Assembly (NCBI GenBank): GCA_963812525.1
Contig: CAWEVL010000009.1
Location: forward strand, 806,001 to 870,000
Source: Bog-756 sp963812525
GTDB taxonomy: Bacteria; Actinomycetota; Acidimicrobiia; Acidimicrobiales; RAAP-2
Direction: 5' to 3'
DNA: 64,000 nucleotides
Shown: piece after piece, positions 51,335-59,546 of the stretch
Position numbering within the stretch: the first letter of the stretch is position 1
Layout of the letters: each line of letters begins with the position of its first letter
Notes under the pieces: model-generated
Seen by the model: only the letters and a program-made list of their open reading frames with translations
Database searches by the model: none
What the model was told of the DNA's origin: nothing
Program-made: the position numbers and the translations under genes

Positions 51335-51548
51335 CAAAATTGTGTAGGACCACGCTTGATCCTTGACCGATCGACAACGGCTGATCTTGGACACCAGTTG
51401 AAGCGGAGTCCGAGGCACCCGTACCAACAGGTCCGTGGTCATTCGGGCGAGGGCGTAGCCGTCTGACTCGAGGCCGCGGGCGAGAAGTCCCGCCCCCGCC
51501 GTCCGTCAGTGGTGCAGACGATGGGCCGGGCGGGCGGGTGGTCATGGC

Positions 51549-51554
51549 TAGGCT
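51549..51554 (+). promoter_or_regulatory. TAGGCT -10 box upstream of folD riboswitch
   Basis: TAGGCT places the transcript start about seven bases later, at 51561. That is exactly where the riboswitch-like P1 strand begins, supporting both calls. The region 51335-51548 shows no gene. Confidence 0.5.
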
Positions 51555-51560
51555 CCGTCT

Positions 51561-51645
51561 GGTTCGTCCAGGCGCCTCGGGTGGAGCACCACCGGGGACC
51601 GGCCCTGCGGGCCTCCCCCAACCGTCCGAGTGCCTGAGCCATCCC
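51561..51645 (+). promoter_or_regulatory. probable ZTP (pfl-type) riboswitch upstream of folD
   Basis: The element starts GGTTCGTCCAGGCG, followed by a hairpin GGTGG-AGCA-CCACC and GGGGACC, whose GACC can pair with the opening GGTT. After a variable hairpin (51601-51620) the 3' domain reads GTGCCTGAGCC. This follows the pfl/ZTP layout: a P1 strand ending in CUGGCG, a P2 hairpin, then CCACCGGGGAGC, and a distal GCCUGGGC. There are a few departures from consensus. folD is a classic ZTP-controlled gene (10-formyl-THF supply). Identified from memory of the consensus, without a covariance search. Confidence 0.6.
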
Positions 51646-51664
51646 ACCGGACCAGGGAGTGCAC

Positions 51665-52552
51665 ATGGCCAGTCCGTTCTCCGCCAAGGTCATGGACGGG
51701 ACCGCGCTGGCCGAGAAACTCCTCGTTTCGACCGCGGCCCGGGCCGCGGCGTTCCGGTCTCGGACCGGGCGCCGTCCGAGCCTGGCGGCCGTGCTGGTCG
51801 GTGAGGACGCGGCGTCGGCGACCTACGTGAGGATGAAGAGAGCGCGCTGCCAGTCCACCGGACTCGACTCGAGGCTCATCCAGCTGCGGACGAGCTCCAC
51901 GACGACACAGGTGGTGAACGAGGTGAGACGTCTGTCCGATGACCCTGATGTCGACGGGATCCTCGTTCAGCATCCGGTTCCACCACAGGTCGATGAACGG
52001 TCGGTGTTCGAGGCCATCGGGACCGAGAAGGATGTTGACGGTGTCACGACCTCTTCGTTTGCCGCCATGTCGCTCGGACTCCCCGGATTCGTGTCATGCA
52101 CGCCGGCTGGAATCTTGCGGCTGCTCGACGAATACGCCGTCGATCCCCGGGGCCTGCACGCGGTGGTCATCGGGCGCAGCCACATTCTGGGAATGCCCAT
52201 CGGCATGCTCCTGCTGGGTCGGGACGCAACGGTGACCTTCTGTCACTCGAAGACCCGCGACCTGCCGAGCGTCGTCAGATCGGCGGACATCGTCGTCGCC
52301 GCGGTCGGACAGCCGCGTCTGGTCAGGGGAAGCTGGCTGAAGGCCGATGCCGTGGTCATCGACGCCGGCTACTACCAGGGGACCACGGGGGATGTGCACT
52401 TTGCCGAAGCACTTCCTGTCGCCTCGCTCATCACGCCTGTGCCCGGAGGCGTGGGACCCATGACCATCGCCGTGCTCCTCGAGCAGACGGTGACGGCCGC
52501 CGAGCAGCGGGCGGTGCTGCCGGGCCACCGTCGCCGTGGTGAACCCTCGTGA
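51665..52552 (+). CDS. folD: methylenetetrahydrofolate dehydrogenase/cyclohydrolase FolD
   Basis: 295 residues from ATG 51665; AGGGAG at 51654-51659 is the ribosome site. Motifs: LAAVLVGEDAASATYVRMKR (with the catalytic lysine in YVRMK), DGILVQHPVPPQVDERSVFE, KDVDGVTTSSFAAMSLG, AVVIGRSHILGMPIGMLLL (NADP site) and TPVPGGVGPMTIAVLLEQTV. It makes 10-formyl-THF for purines and formyl-Met. The sequence is more divergent than usual (KRARCQSTG for KxKxxxxxG), perhaps a second copy. A ZTP-type leader precedes it. Confidence 0.93.
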   Translation: MASPFSAKVMDGTALAEKLLVSTAARAAAFRSRTGRRPSLAAVLVGEDAASATYVRMKRARCQSTGLDSRLIQLRTSSTTTQVVNEVRRLSDDPDVDGILVQHPVPPQVDERSVFEAIGTEKDVDGVTTSSFAAMSLGLPGFVSCTPAGILRLLDEYAVDPRGLHAVVIGRSHILGMPIGMLLLGRDATVTFCHSKTRDLPSVVRSADIVVAAVGQPRLVRGSWLKADAVVIDAGYYQGTTGDVHFAEALPVASLITPVPGGVGPMTIAVLLEQTVTAAEQRAVLPGHRRRGEPS

Positions 52553-52583
52553 TCGAGTACGAGCGCGCCGGTACATTGGAGAC

Positions 52584-53228
52584 GTGGAGCGAACGATCAC
52601 GGGTTTCCACGAGGATGACCGCGGTGACCATGTCGCCGAACTCGCCTGTGGGCACGGCCAGCATGTCCGGCACCAGCCACCCTTTCGACTCCGGCCCTGG
52701 ATCGCCGATCCCGAGGAACGCGCCGCACGGATCGGGGCGTCCCTCGACTGCCCGCGGTGCGATCGGGCCGAACGGCCGGAGGGCCTCCGATTCGCACGGT
52801 CGGGTCCGGTCTGGGACGAACAGACGATTCCGGTCGCGTTGCTCCGGTCACACCGGGTGGCCGGGGGAACCTGGGGCGAGCTGCAGGTGAAGGACGGACG
52901 GCTGCGTTTCCTGATGGCGAGCGAGCCCGTCCTCGACGTGGTCGTCCGGCCCGACTGCGCCCAGGCCATACCGCCCGAGGTCGAACACCGGGTCGAGCTA
53001 CTCGGCCCGGTTCGCTTCTCGATCACCTATTTCACGACTGAGGAGCACGCTGACCGAGGGGCTCCCCGAGCTGGACCGGCGACGGACGGCCGTCCTGGGC
53101 GCCCGGCGCCACTGGAGGCAGAGGGAGGCGAACCCGCCTGCTGGGTCACGTGGACCTGTACGGAGTGCGGTTCGGTGCTCGACGGCAGCCCCCACTCCCC
53201 GGGCTGCAGTCGGGATCCGTCACCGTGA
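52584..53228 (+). CDS. DUF3565-DUF1971 fusion protein with C-terminal zinc-ribbon-like tail
   Basis: About 214 residues from GTG 52584, where homology to DUF3565 begins (ERTITGFHEDDRGDHVAELA, CGHGQHVRHQPPFRLRPWIA). Next follows a TehB/YeaR-like DUF1971 cupin domain (TIPVALLRSHRVAGGTWGEL, VKDGRLRFLMASEP, RVELLGPVRFSITYFTTE). A short tail with CTECGSVLDGSPHSPGCS adds three cysteines. DUF1971 proteins are associated with tellurite or nitrate stress; the fold suggests metal or small-ligand binding. Longer starts (52536) overlap folD. The function is unknown, and the domain order is the evidence. Confidence 0.75.
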   Translation: MERTITGFHEDDRGDHVAELACGHGQHVRHQPPFRLRPWIADPEERAARIGASLDCPRCDRAERPEGLRFARSGPVWDEQTIPVALLRSHRVAGGTWGELQVKDGRLRFLMASEPVLDVVVRPDCAQAIPPEVEHRVELLGPVRFSITYFTTEEHADRGAPRAGPATDGRPGRPAPLEAEGGEPACWVTWTCTECGSVLDGSPHSPGCSRDPSP

Positions 53229-53293
53229 GACTGGGATCGGGTTGAGCCCGGGAACCGGCCATCGGCACGCCCACGGTCAGGGGGGACCGGGCC

Positions 53294-54280
53294 GTGGTTG
53301 ACCTCTCGACGCCGTGGTCGCGAGCCATGGGGCTCGAAGCTCCGGTCCTGAATGCCCCCATGGGGGGAGTGGCCGGCGGCAGATTGGCCACGGCTGTGTC
53401 CAAGGCGGGCGGACTGGGCATGATCGGGGTCGGGAGCGCCGGGTCGGTGGAATTGTTGGAGCGGGAAGCCATCCATCCGCAGCGGGCGGACCTTCCATTT
53501 GGCATCGGTCTTCTGGATTGGGCACTGGCCGGCCAGCCACAGCTGCTCGACGCGGCGATCGCCGCCTCTCCCGCGCTCATCTCGGTGAGCTTCGGCGAGG
53601 CGTGGCCTTGGTCCGAGCGCGTCCGTGAGGCCGGGATCGTGGCGGCAGCCCAGGTCTCCCGCGTGGAGACCGCGAGGGCGGCCGTCGATGCCGGAATCGA
53701 TGTGCTGGTGGCCAGGGGAGCGGAAGGTGGAGGCCACGGTGATCCGGCGGTCGGCACGCTGCCGCTACTCGAAGGGGTGCTCGACGCGTGCCCGGTCCCG
53801 GTGTTGGCCGCCGGGGGGATCGCCACCTCACGAGGGTTGGCCGCCATTCTTGCCGCCGGTGCCTCAGCCGCCTGGTTGGGGACGGCATTTGCTGCCTGCC
53901 CCGAGTCGCTGGCGTCTGACGCGACCCGCTCGGCCCTCATCGCCGCCGACGGTACCGACACGGTGACGACGAGCGTGTTCGACATCGCCCTCGGGTACCC
54001 ATGGCCCACCGGGTATCCCGAACGCATCCTCCGAAATGAGCTCTGGGAACGCTGGCAGGGGCGGGAGGGGGAGCTCTCGGCCGATCCGGAGGCGATGGCC
54101 GAGTTCAAGGCGTCCTGGGCCAGGGAAGGTGCCCGATCCCCGCACGTGGACGCCGGCCAGGGGGTCGGCGGGACCACCCAGGTTCGCACGGCAGCTGACG
54201 TGGTCGGACGATTGTGCGCCGGCGCCGCCACACTCCTGGGCGCCTGGGCCCCCGAGTCGGACTCGGCCGACCGGCGGTAG
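53294..54280 (+). CDS. nitronate monooxygenase-like FMN protein
   Basis: 328 residues from GTG 53294. TIM-barrel FMN signatures: GLEAPVLNAPMGGVAGGRLA, SKAGGLGMIGVGS, VLVARGAEGGGHGDPAVGTL (phosphate and active-site loop with His) and VPVLAAGGIATSRGLAAILA, then GASAAWLGTAFAACPESLAS. The family oxidises nitroalkanes such as propionate-3-nitronate or reduces enoyl substrates (FabK-like). The HGD motif supports the nitronate monooxygenase branch. It stands alone, without an obvious partner. The 221 bases before the next gene hold no gene. Confidence 0.88.
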   Translation: MVDLSTPWSRAMGLEAPVLNAPMGGVAGGRLATAVSKAGGLGMIGVGSAGSVELLEREAIHPQRADLPFGIGLLDWALAGQPQLLDAAIAASPALISVSFGEAWPWSERVREAGIVAAAQVSRVETARAAVDAGIDVLVARGAEGGGHGDPAVGTLPLLEGVLDACPVPVLAAGGIATSRGLAAILAAGASAAWLGTAFAACPESLASDATRSALIAADGTDTVTTSVFDIALGYPWPTGYPERILRNELWERWQGREGELSADPEAMAEFKASWAREGARSPHVDAGQGVGGTTQVRTAADVVGRLCAGAATLLGAWAPESDSADRR

Positions 54281-54501
54281 CGGCGCGATCTGGCTGCAGC
54301 CATCCTCTCCCGGTCCTCCGGGAGGCAAGCCACATCCGGTCCGGGGATGATGCTTGACTCTCAGAGCCGACCGGGACCACGAGGGCCGATAGACGCTGCC
54401 GAGTGCCCGGCCGGGCTCACCGGCCAGAAGGGGTGAGGGGGCGGACGCCCGGCGCCCGGGCGAAGCCACGATCGGGCCGGACGGAAAGGAAGGGATCGCC
54501 A

Positions 54502-55173
54502 ATGCTGGCAGTTGTCGGGGAGATCCTCCCCCTCGCTCTGGTCGTGACCCTCTCACCGCTCAACATCATCCCGGCCATTCTTCTGCTGTTCACCACCAAG
54601 CCCTTGGTCAGCGCCACGAACTTCCTGATGGGATTCGTCCTGGGCGTCGGTGCCGTGCTCGGCCTGTTCGTCGCCGTCGCCGGGGCCGTGAATCTGTCGT
54701 CCGACTCTGGTCACTCGCGATGGGGGGCGGTGCTGAAGTTGGTGCTCGGCGTCTACCTCTTGGTCGCCGCCCTACGGAAGTTCCGCGGTCGCCCCGGGGC
54801 CGGCGAGTACGGGTCTCTGCCCACATGGATGGACGGTGTCGCCGGCTACACCCCGGGCAGGGCCTTCGGCGCCGGTACGGCCCTGGGCGCCCTCAACCCG
54901 AAGAACGTGGTGGTCGCCCTGGCCGCCGCGGCCGACATCGCCGCCGGTGATCTGTCGGTGGGGCAGATCACCGGTGTGGCCGTCATCTACACCGTGGTCG
55001 CCGCCCTCGGAGTCGCCGCGCCGATCCTGGTCACGCTCCGGCTCGGGGACCGGGCACCGGATGTTCTCAGGGGCTGGAACGTGTGGCTGCGTCAGAACAA
55101 CGCCACGGTGATGTCCGTCTTGTTCCTGGTGTTCGGCATCGTGCTGATCGCCCAGGGAGCGGCCGGGGTCTAG
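54502..55173 (+). CDS. GAP/Sap-family integral membrane transporter
   Basis: 223 residues from ATG 54502, with GGAAAGGAAGG upstream. Six hydrophobic helices are visible. The first reads LPLALVVTLSPLNIIPAILL, with the LSPxNI motif; the middle carries GTALGALNPKNVVVALAAAA (NPKN motif). The internal repeat resembles LysE-superfamily exporters. Mycobacterial relatives take part in sulfolipid or glycopeptidolipid export (Sap/GAP). The cargo here is unknown. The 231 bases after it contain no gene that can be supported. Confidence 0.82.
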   Translation: MLAVVGEILPLALVVTLSPLNIIPAILLLFTTKPLVSATNFLMGFVLGVGAVLGLFVAVAGAVNLSSDSGHSRWGAVLKLVLGVYLLVAALRKFRGRPGAGEYGSLPTWMDGVAGYTPGRAFGAGTALGALNPKNVVVALAAAADIAAGDLSVGQITGVAVIYTVVAALGVAAPILVTLRLGDRAPDVLRGWNVWLRQNNATVMSVLFLVFGIVLIAQGAAGV

Positions 55174-55404
55174 GGACCCGACTCCCAATCGACCGGACCA
55201 GGGAGTCCGCTGATCTGGCCCTATGCAATACTCTTCGGCAACAAGCCACCGTCGGCTGCCTTCGGACGAACCCGGGTCGCGGATCCGACCGCGGCCCTTC
55301 GCGCAGGCGGCCGCGGAGCGCCGACCGTCGCCGGTCGGCTCCGAGCCGGCGGGCCGGCGACACCACCACGCCGCAGCCGAGCAGCCTTCCCAACGAGGAG
55401 AGTC

Positions 55405-55773
55405 ATGGACATCGAGGAGTTCTACAGCAGCGACGAGCGTCGGCGGCAGTCGGCCGAGGTCGAGTTGGGCACCAACTGGTTCGATGCCAACGGCAGCCGG
55501 TACGAGCTCAGCTGGGTGGAGGACACCGGGGAGCTCTATGTGATGCTGGAACTCGTCCCCGAGGTCGACTCGTGGACCCCCTTCGGAGACAGCGAGGTCG
55601 AGCAGATCCCGGTGGACCGGGTGCTGGTCATGGTGGTCGGCTACATCCCCACCCTCGAGCAGGTGGAGTCCATCCTGGCCGGGTGGCCCGAGCAGATGGT
55701 CAAACCCGACGGTGTCTCCTGGGTGGCCGAGCAGCTGCGGGCCAGCGGGGTGCCGACCGCCGCCCCGTCCTGA
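55405..55773 (+). CDS. conserved small acidic protein, unknown function
   Basis: 122 residues from ATG 55405, with GAGGAG upstream. It contains SAEVELGTNWFDANGSRYEL, SWVEDTGELYVMLELVPEVD and VLVMVVGYIPTLEQVESILA, an alpha/beta pattern of mostly beta strands then a helix. It has no signal peptide or cysteines. No family is named here. The strong third-position GC bias and the ribosome site support that it is expressed. Confidence 0.65.
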   Translation: MDIEEFYSSDERRRQSAEVELGTNWFDANGSRYELSWVEDTGELYVMLELVPEVDSWTPFGDSEVEQIPVDRVLVMVVGYIPTLEQVESILAGWPEQMVKPDGVSWVAEQLRASGVPTAAPS

Positions 55774-55828
55774 TCCTCTGGTGGGAACAGGCTCCGGCCC
55801 GTCGGTCGCGCCCCGGGAACCAGACGAT

Positions 55829-55834
55829 GTAGGG
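55829..55834 (+). promoter_or_regulatory. TAGGGT -10 box upstream of the 55875 operon
   Basis: TAGGGT lies 40 bases before ATG 55875 and could start the transcript of the hypothetical-LLM-SnoaL genes, which follow with gaps of three bases or overlaps. Confidence 0.4.
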
Positions 55835-55874
55835 TCCCGGACATCACCGGATCGAGTCAGGAGCGGGGGTACGG

Positions 55875-56234
55875 ATGGAGTTGGTGGTCGACCTTTCCAC
55901 GGGGGGTGTCATGCTCCGGGAGCGTGAGGACATGCGGCGGTTCTCGGTGCAGGCGCTCCCGCTGCATCCAGGGGACGGGCCCGACGCGGGGGCGCTCGGC
56001 GCCCTGGCCGCAGCCCTGAGCGTCCACCACGCCGGCACCGTCGGACCCGACGGCCACGTGTTGGTCCCCACCGCTGCGGTGCACCGTCTGGCCGCCGATG
56101 CCGCCCGGGGGGACGGGACGTCACTCGATCCCCGCTGGGAGCAGGAGTTCATCGGCATGGTCGAGTACGCCGCCACCAAGGGGTGGACCTCCGACGACGG
56201 CGCCCTCCGGGCCCACGTCGAGTGGGGATCCTGA
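55875..56234 (+). CDS. conserved hypothetical protein (first gene of LLM operon)
   Basis: 119 residues from ATG 55875. Contains LVVDLSTGGVMLREREDMRR, SVQALPLHPGDGPDAGALGA, VLVPTAAVHRLAADAARGDG and WEQEFIGMVEYAATKGWTSD. It is not membrane-bound and has no cysteines. The family was not recognised. It ends three bases before the LLM enzyme, so the two are cotranscribed and may act together. Confidence 0.62.
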   Translation: MELVVDLSTGGVMLREREDMRRFSVQALPLHPGDGPDAGALGALAAALSVHHAGTVGPDGHVLVPTAAVHRLAADAARGDGTSLDPRWEQEFIGMVEYAATKGWTSDDGALRAHVEWGS

Positions 56235-56237
56235 GCG

Positions 56238-57113
56238 ATGCGCTTCGCCTACGCCGAGTCGATGGTCGACCCGACGTTCTACCTGTCCTTGGCCCAGGCC
56301 GCGGAGGATGCCGGCTATGACGGCATGGTCATTCCCGACAGCCTCTGCTACCCCAAGGAGTCCGACTCCACGTACCCCTTCTCGCCGGATCACACCCGGG
56401 AGTTCCTCGAAGACAAGCCGTTCATCGAGCCGTTCTCGCTCATCCCGGCGCTGGGCGTGGTCACTGAGCGCCTGCGCTTCATCACCTTCGTCCTCAAGTT
56501 GCCCATGCGCCATCCGCTGTTGGTGGCCAAGCAGGCCTCCTCGGTCGCCGTGCTGACCAACAACCGGCTGGCGCTCGGTGTGGGATCCAGCCCGTGGCCG
56601 GAGGACTACGAGTTGGTCGACGTGCCCTGGGAGGGCCGCGGCAAGCGCATGGACGAAGCCATGGCCATCGTCCAGGGGCTCTCGGCCGGCGGCTACTTCG
56701 AGTACCACGGTGAGGTCTACGACCTCCCCCCGATCAAGATCTCACCGACACCCACCGAACCCCTACCCCTTCTGGTGGGGGGTCATGCCCCGCCGGCCCT
56801 TCGTCGGGCGGCCCGTTCGGACGGCTGGCTCCACGGTGGCGGCGATCCCGACGACCTGCCCGGCCTGCTCGAGCGCCTGGGCCAGCTGCGGGAGGAGGAG
56901 GGCACGGCCGGCCGGCCCTTCGAGGTGCACGTGATCTCCCTCGACGCCTACACCGCTGACGGCATCCAGCGCCTCGAGGAGCAGGGGGTCACCGATGTGA
57001 TCGTCGGGTTCCGCTGGCCTTACGCCGTGGGTCCGGACACCGAGGTCCTCCAGACCAAGCTGGACAACCTGCGCCGCTTCGCCGATGACGTGATGGGCAA
57101 GGTCCGGACGTGA
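56238..57113 (+). CDS. LLM-class F420-dependent oxidoreductase
   Basis: 291 residues from ATG 56238. A luciferase-like barrel: MRFAYAESMVDPTFYLSLAQ, EDAGYDGMVIPDSLCYPKES, LRFITFVLKLPMRHPLLVAK, NNRLALGVGSSPWPEDYELV and PLLVGGHAPPALRRAARSDG. The pattern fits F420-dependent members of actinobacteria. It is unrelated in detail to the enzyme at 5957. It overlaps the following SnoaL-like gene by four bases. Substrate unknown. Confidence 0.87.
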   Translation: MRFAYAESMVDPTFYLSLAQAAEDAGYDGMVIPDSLCYPKESDSTYPFSPDHTREFLEDKPFIEPFSLIPALGVVTERLRFITFVLKLPMRHPLLVAKQASSVAVLTNNRLALGVGSSPWPEDYELVDVPWEGRGKRMDEAMAIVQGLSAGGYFEYHGEVYDLPPIKISPTPTEPLPLLVGGHAPPALRRAARSDGWLHGGGDPDDLPGLLERLGQLREEEGTAGRPFEVHVISLDAYTADGIQRLEEQGVTDVIVGFRWPYAVGPDTEVLQTKLDNLRRFADDVMGKVRT

Positions 57114-57505
57114 TCACCGCCCGCCAGCTGGGACAGCGGTCGATGGCCGCCGTCGAGGCGCGAGATCGGGAGGCCTGGTTGGCGCTCTTCGCCGACGACG
57201 GTGTGGTGGAGGACCCCATCGGTCCCTCGGCCTTCGATCCCGAGGGGACAGGTCACCGCGGCCCCGAGGCCATCGCCGCCTTCTACGACTCGGTCATCGC
57301 CGCCAACGAGTCCATCAGGTTCGACATCCGGCAATCGTTCCTGTGCGGCGACGAGGCGGCCAACGTCGGGATCATCCGCATCACCTTTCCCGGCGGCTCG
57401 GCCGTCGAGGTGGACGGGATCTACATCTACCGGCGGTCCCCGGACGACAGGATCTCCTCGCTGCGGGCCTTCTGGGAGCCCGACGCCATCCGGACGGTCT
57501 CCTAG
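57110..57505 (+). CDS. SnoaL/NTF2-like protein (ketosteroid-isomerase fold)
   Basis: 131 residues from GTG 57110. RSMAAVEARDREAWLALFAD, DDGVVEDPIGPSAFDPEGTG, HRGPEAIAAFYDSVIAANES and DGIYIYRRSPDDRISSLRAF give the cone-like NTF2 fold with the DP-pocket motif. Such proteins isomerise, hydrate or cyclise hydrophobic substrates. Overlap with the LLM gene suggests successive steps on one molecule. Its end overlaps that of the convergent methyltransferase gene by four bases. Confidence 0.82.
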   Translation: MITARQLGQRSMAAVEARDREAWLALFADDGVVEDPIGPSAFDPEGTGHRGPEAIAAFYDSVIAANESIRFDIRQSFLCGDEAANVGIIRITFPGGSAVEVDGIYIYRRSPDDRISSLRAFWEPDAIRTVS

Positions 57506-58716
57506 TCACGAAGGCTCAGGGGAGCCTCCCAGTCGGGCATGGCCATGATCATCTGGACATCGCTGATGTGCCGCTCGGCGAAGGCCCCGGCGCAGTAGCA
57601 GAGATACAGGTCCCACAGGCGTTGGAACCGGACGTCGAGCCCGAGGGCCGCGATCTCGTCCCGGTGCTCCTGGACATTTGCGTACCACCGGTGCAGGGTC
57701 TCCACGTAGTGGCGTCCGATGTCCTCCAGGTCCACCACGAGCAGGGGTGTGGACCGGCGGAGGGAGCGGGTGATGGCCTCCAGCGAGGGGATGCACGCCC
57801 CGGGAAAGATCATGTCCCTGACGAAGTCCGGCCCGGTCTTGGCCCGCGCGTAGCTTCGGTCGTCCATGGTGATGGCCTGCAGGGCCATGAGGCCGTGGGG
57901 CCGGAGGAGGGAGGCACAGGTGCGGAAGAACGTATCGTGCTGACGCCAGTCGACCGCCTCGATCATCTCGATGGAGACCAGCTTGTCGTAGCTGCCCGTG
58001 AGGTCCCGGTAGTCCAGGTCGAGCACGGTCACCCGATCCCCCAGGCCGGCGTCGGCCACCCGCTTGGCGGCGAAGCGGAACTGGGCGTCGGAGATGGTGG
58101 TCGTGGTCACCCGGCAGCCATAGGTCGACGCCGCGTGGATGGCGAACCCGCCCCAGCCGGTCCCGACCTCGACGACCTGGTCGGACGGTCGGAGATCGAG
58201 TTTGGTGCAGAGCCGGTCGAGCTTCGCCCGCTGGGCGTCGGCCAGGTCCATCCCGGGTCGCTCGAAGACCGCGGCGGAGTACATCATGGTCTCGTCGAGC
58301 ATGAGTTCGAAGAACTCGTTGGACAGGTCGTAGTGGGCGTGGATGTTGTCACGATCGGCCTCCCGATCCGGGGGTCGGAGGCGACGGGCCCAGTCGGTGG
58401 CCGACCCCCACCACTGGCCGATGCGGTCCTGGACCGCCGTCACCGGTCGGAGCCCGACGGAGAGGATCCTGACCAGGGCGGTGAGGTCGTCGCAGTCCCA
58501 CAGGCCGTCGGCGTAGGTCCGCCCGAACCCCACCGATCCCTCGCTCAGGATGGCCGGATAGACGGAGGGGTGGTGGATGACCATGGTGGCCTCGGGGAGC
58601 CCGGACCCGAACCGGTGGACCCCCTCCTCATCGACCACGGTCAGTGATCCCCGGTGGAGGTGGGAGGCCATCAGGAGGAGGAAGCGGGCGGCCAGTGGTT
58701 CGGCCACCCGGCTCAC
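57502..58716 (-). CDS. cfa: cyclopropane-fatty-acid-synthase-like methyltransferase
   Basis: 404 residues from GTG 58714-58716. The N-terminal CFA domain (ASHLHRGSLTVVDEEGVHRF) is followed by DNIHAHYDLSNEFFELMLDE and TMMYSAAVFERPGMDLADAQ, typical of CFA synthases. The SAM site is DQVVEVGTGWGGFAIHAAST, followed by SIEMIEAVDWRQHDTFFRTC and FPGACIPSL. It methylates the double bond of unsaturated phospholipid acyl chains. It overlaps the DUF1365 gene by four bases and forms a three-gene minus-strand operon with it and the FAD protein. Confidence 0.92.
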   Translation of the reverse strand: MSRVAEPLAARFLLLMASHLHRGSLTVVDEEGVHRFGSGLPEATMVIHHPSVYPAILSEGSVGFGRTYADGLWDCDDLTALVRILSVGLRPVTAVQDRIGQWWGSATDWARRLRPPDREADRDNIHAHYDLSNEFFELMLDETMMYSAAVFERPGMDLADAQRAKLDRLCTKLDLRPSDQVVEVGTGWGGFAIHAASTYGCRVTTTTISDAQFRFAAKRVADAGLGDRVTVLDLDYRDLTGSYDKLVSIEMIEAVDWRQHDTFFRTCASLLRPHGLMALQAITMDDRSYARAKTGPDFVRDMIFPGACIPSLEAITRSLRRSTPLLVVDLEDIGRHYVETLHRWYANVQEHRDEIAALGLDVRFQRLWDLYLCYCAGAFAERHISDVQMIMAMPDWEAPLSLRD

Positions 58717-59546
58717 CGCACCGTCTCCGGCCCTCGTCGGTCGGGGTGGGGATGGACGGGCACGCCCCGGCGGCGCAGGGCCAGGGCCTGCCGGTAGATG
58801 CCCCACGACACCCGCATGGTCATGAGTGGGAAGCGCCACAGGACCCGGCCCAGCGATCGGCGATCGGCCGGACGCCGCTGGAGCACCATGGACGCGGCGA
58901 ACACCACGGCTCCACCGCGAAGGTCGTCCACGCCGAGCACCAGGCGCGGTCCGGGGTCGCCGATGACGAACCGGTGGCGGAGATCCATGGGCAGGAACGG
59001 TGACACATGGAGCTGCTTGTCCACCAGATGGGTGCCGGGCCCCGGCAGCACGTAGGTCGTTTGCTCGTGCCACGGGGTGTTGGTGACCTCGACGACGACG
59101 GCATCCACCGTTTCCCCGTCCGGGGCGAAGCAGTAGTAGAGGCTGATTGGATTGAACAACCAGCCCCAGGTCCGTAGCTGGGTGAGCAGCGCGATGGGTC
59201 CGTCCGGACGACGGCCGGTCCGCTGCTCGACCAGGTCCCGGACCGAGCGGTCCAGCGGCACCGAGGGGTCGCCGAGATAGTCCCGCCGCCGGAAGGATAC
59301 GGCGTTGACCCGCTCCCGGGACCAGAGTGGGTGGCGTTCGCACACCGCGTCCACCTCGGCCAGGTCGAGCCACGTCATGGTGATCCGGTAGGAGAAACGG
59401 TGGTCGACCGGGTCGAACCGGTGGTGGACCACCGCTCCCTCGTAGATGCCGCTGCGCAGCCGGGTCGTGGTCCCGGGCCGCCGACGGTGACCGGGGAACG
59501 GCAGCACGACGGCGCCGGGGGACTCCGCCTCGACCCGGAGGGTCAC
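58713..59546 (-). CDS. DUF1365 family protein
   Basis: 277 residues from GTG 59544-59546. The signature DUF1365 blocks are RSGIYEGAVVHHRFDPVDHR, FSYRITMTWLDLAEVD, TWGWLFNPISLYYCFAPDGE, VVVEVTNTPWHEQTTYVLPG and KQLHVSPFLPMDLRHRF. In other bacteria the trio DUF1365, CFA-like methyltransferase and FAD oxidoreductase recurs and is linked to membrane-lipid modification under light or oxidative stress. The protein's own activity is not established. Overlaps at both ends show tight coupling. Confidence 0.9.
   Translation of the reverse strand: MTLRVEAESPGAVVLPFPGHRRRPGTTTRLRSGIYEGAVVHHRFDPVDHRFSYRITMTWLDLAEVDAVCERHPLWSRERVNAVSFRRRDYLGDPSVPLDRSVRDLVEQRTGRRPDGPIALLTQLRTWGWLFNPISLYYCFAPDGETVDAVVVEVTNTPWHEQTTYVLPGPGTHLVDKQLHVSPFLPMDLRHRFVIGDPGPRLVLGVDDLRGGAVVFAASMVLQRRPADRRSLGRVLWRFPLMTMRVSWGIYRQALALRRRGVPVHPHPDRRGPETVR

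Noticed and set aside
55223..55543. 106-codon plus-strand frame before the 55405 gene
   Set aside because: Arg/Pro/Ser-rich, no ribosome site, and it overlaps the better supported gene in another frame.
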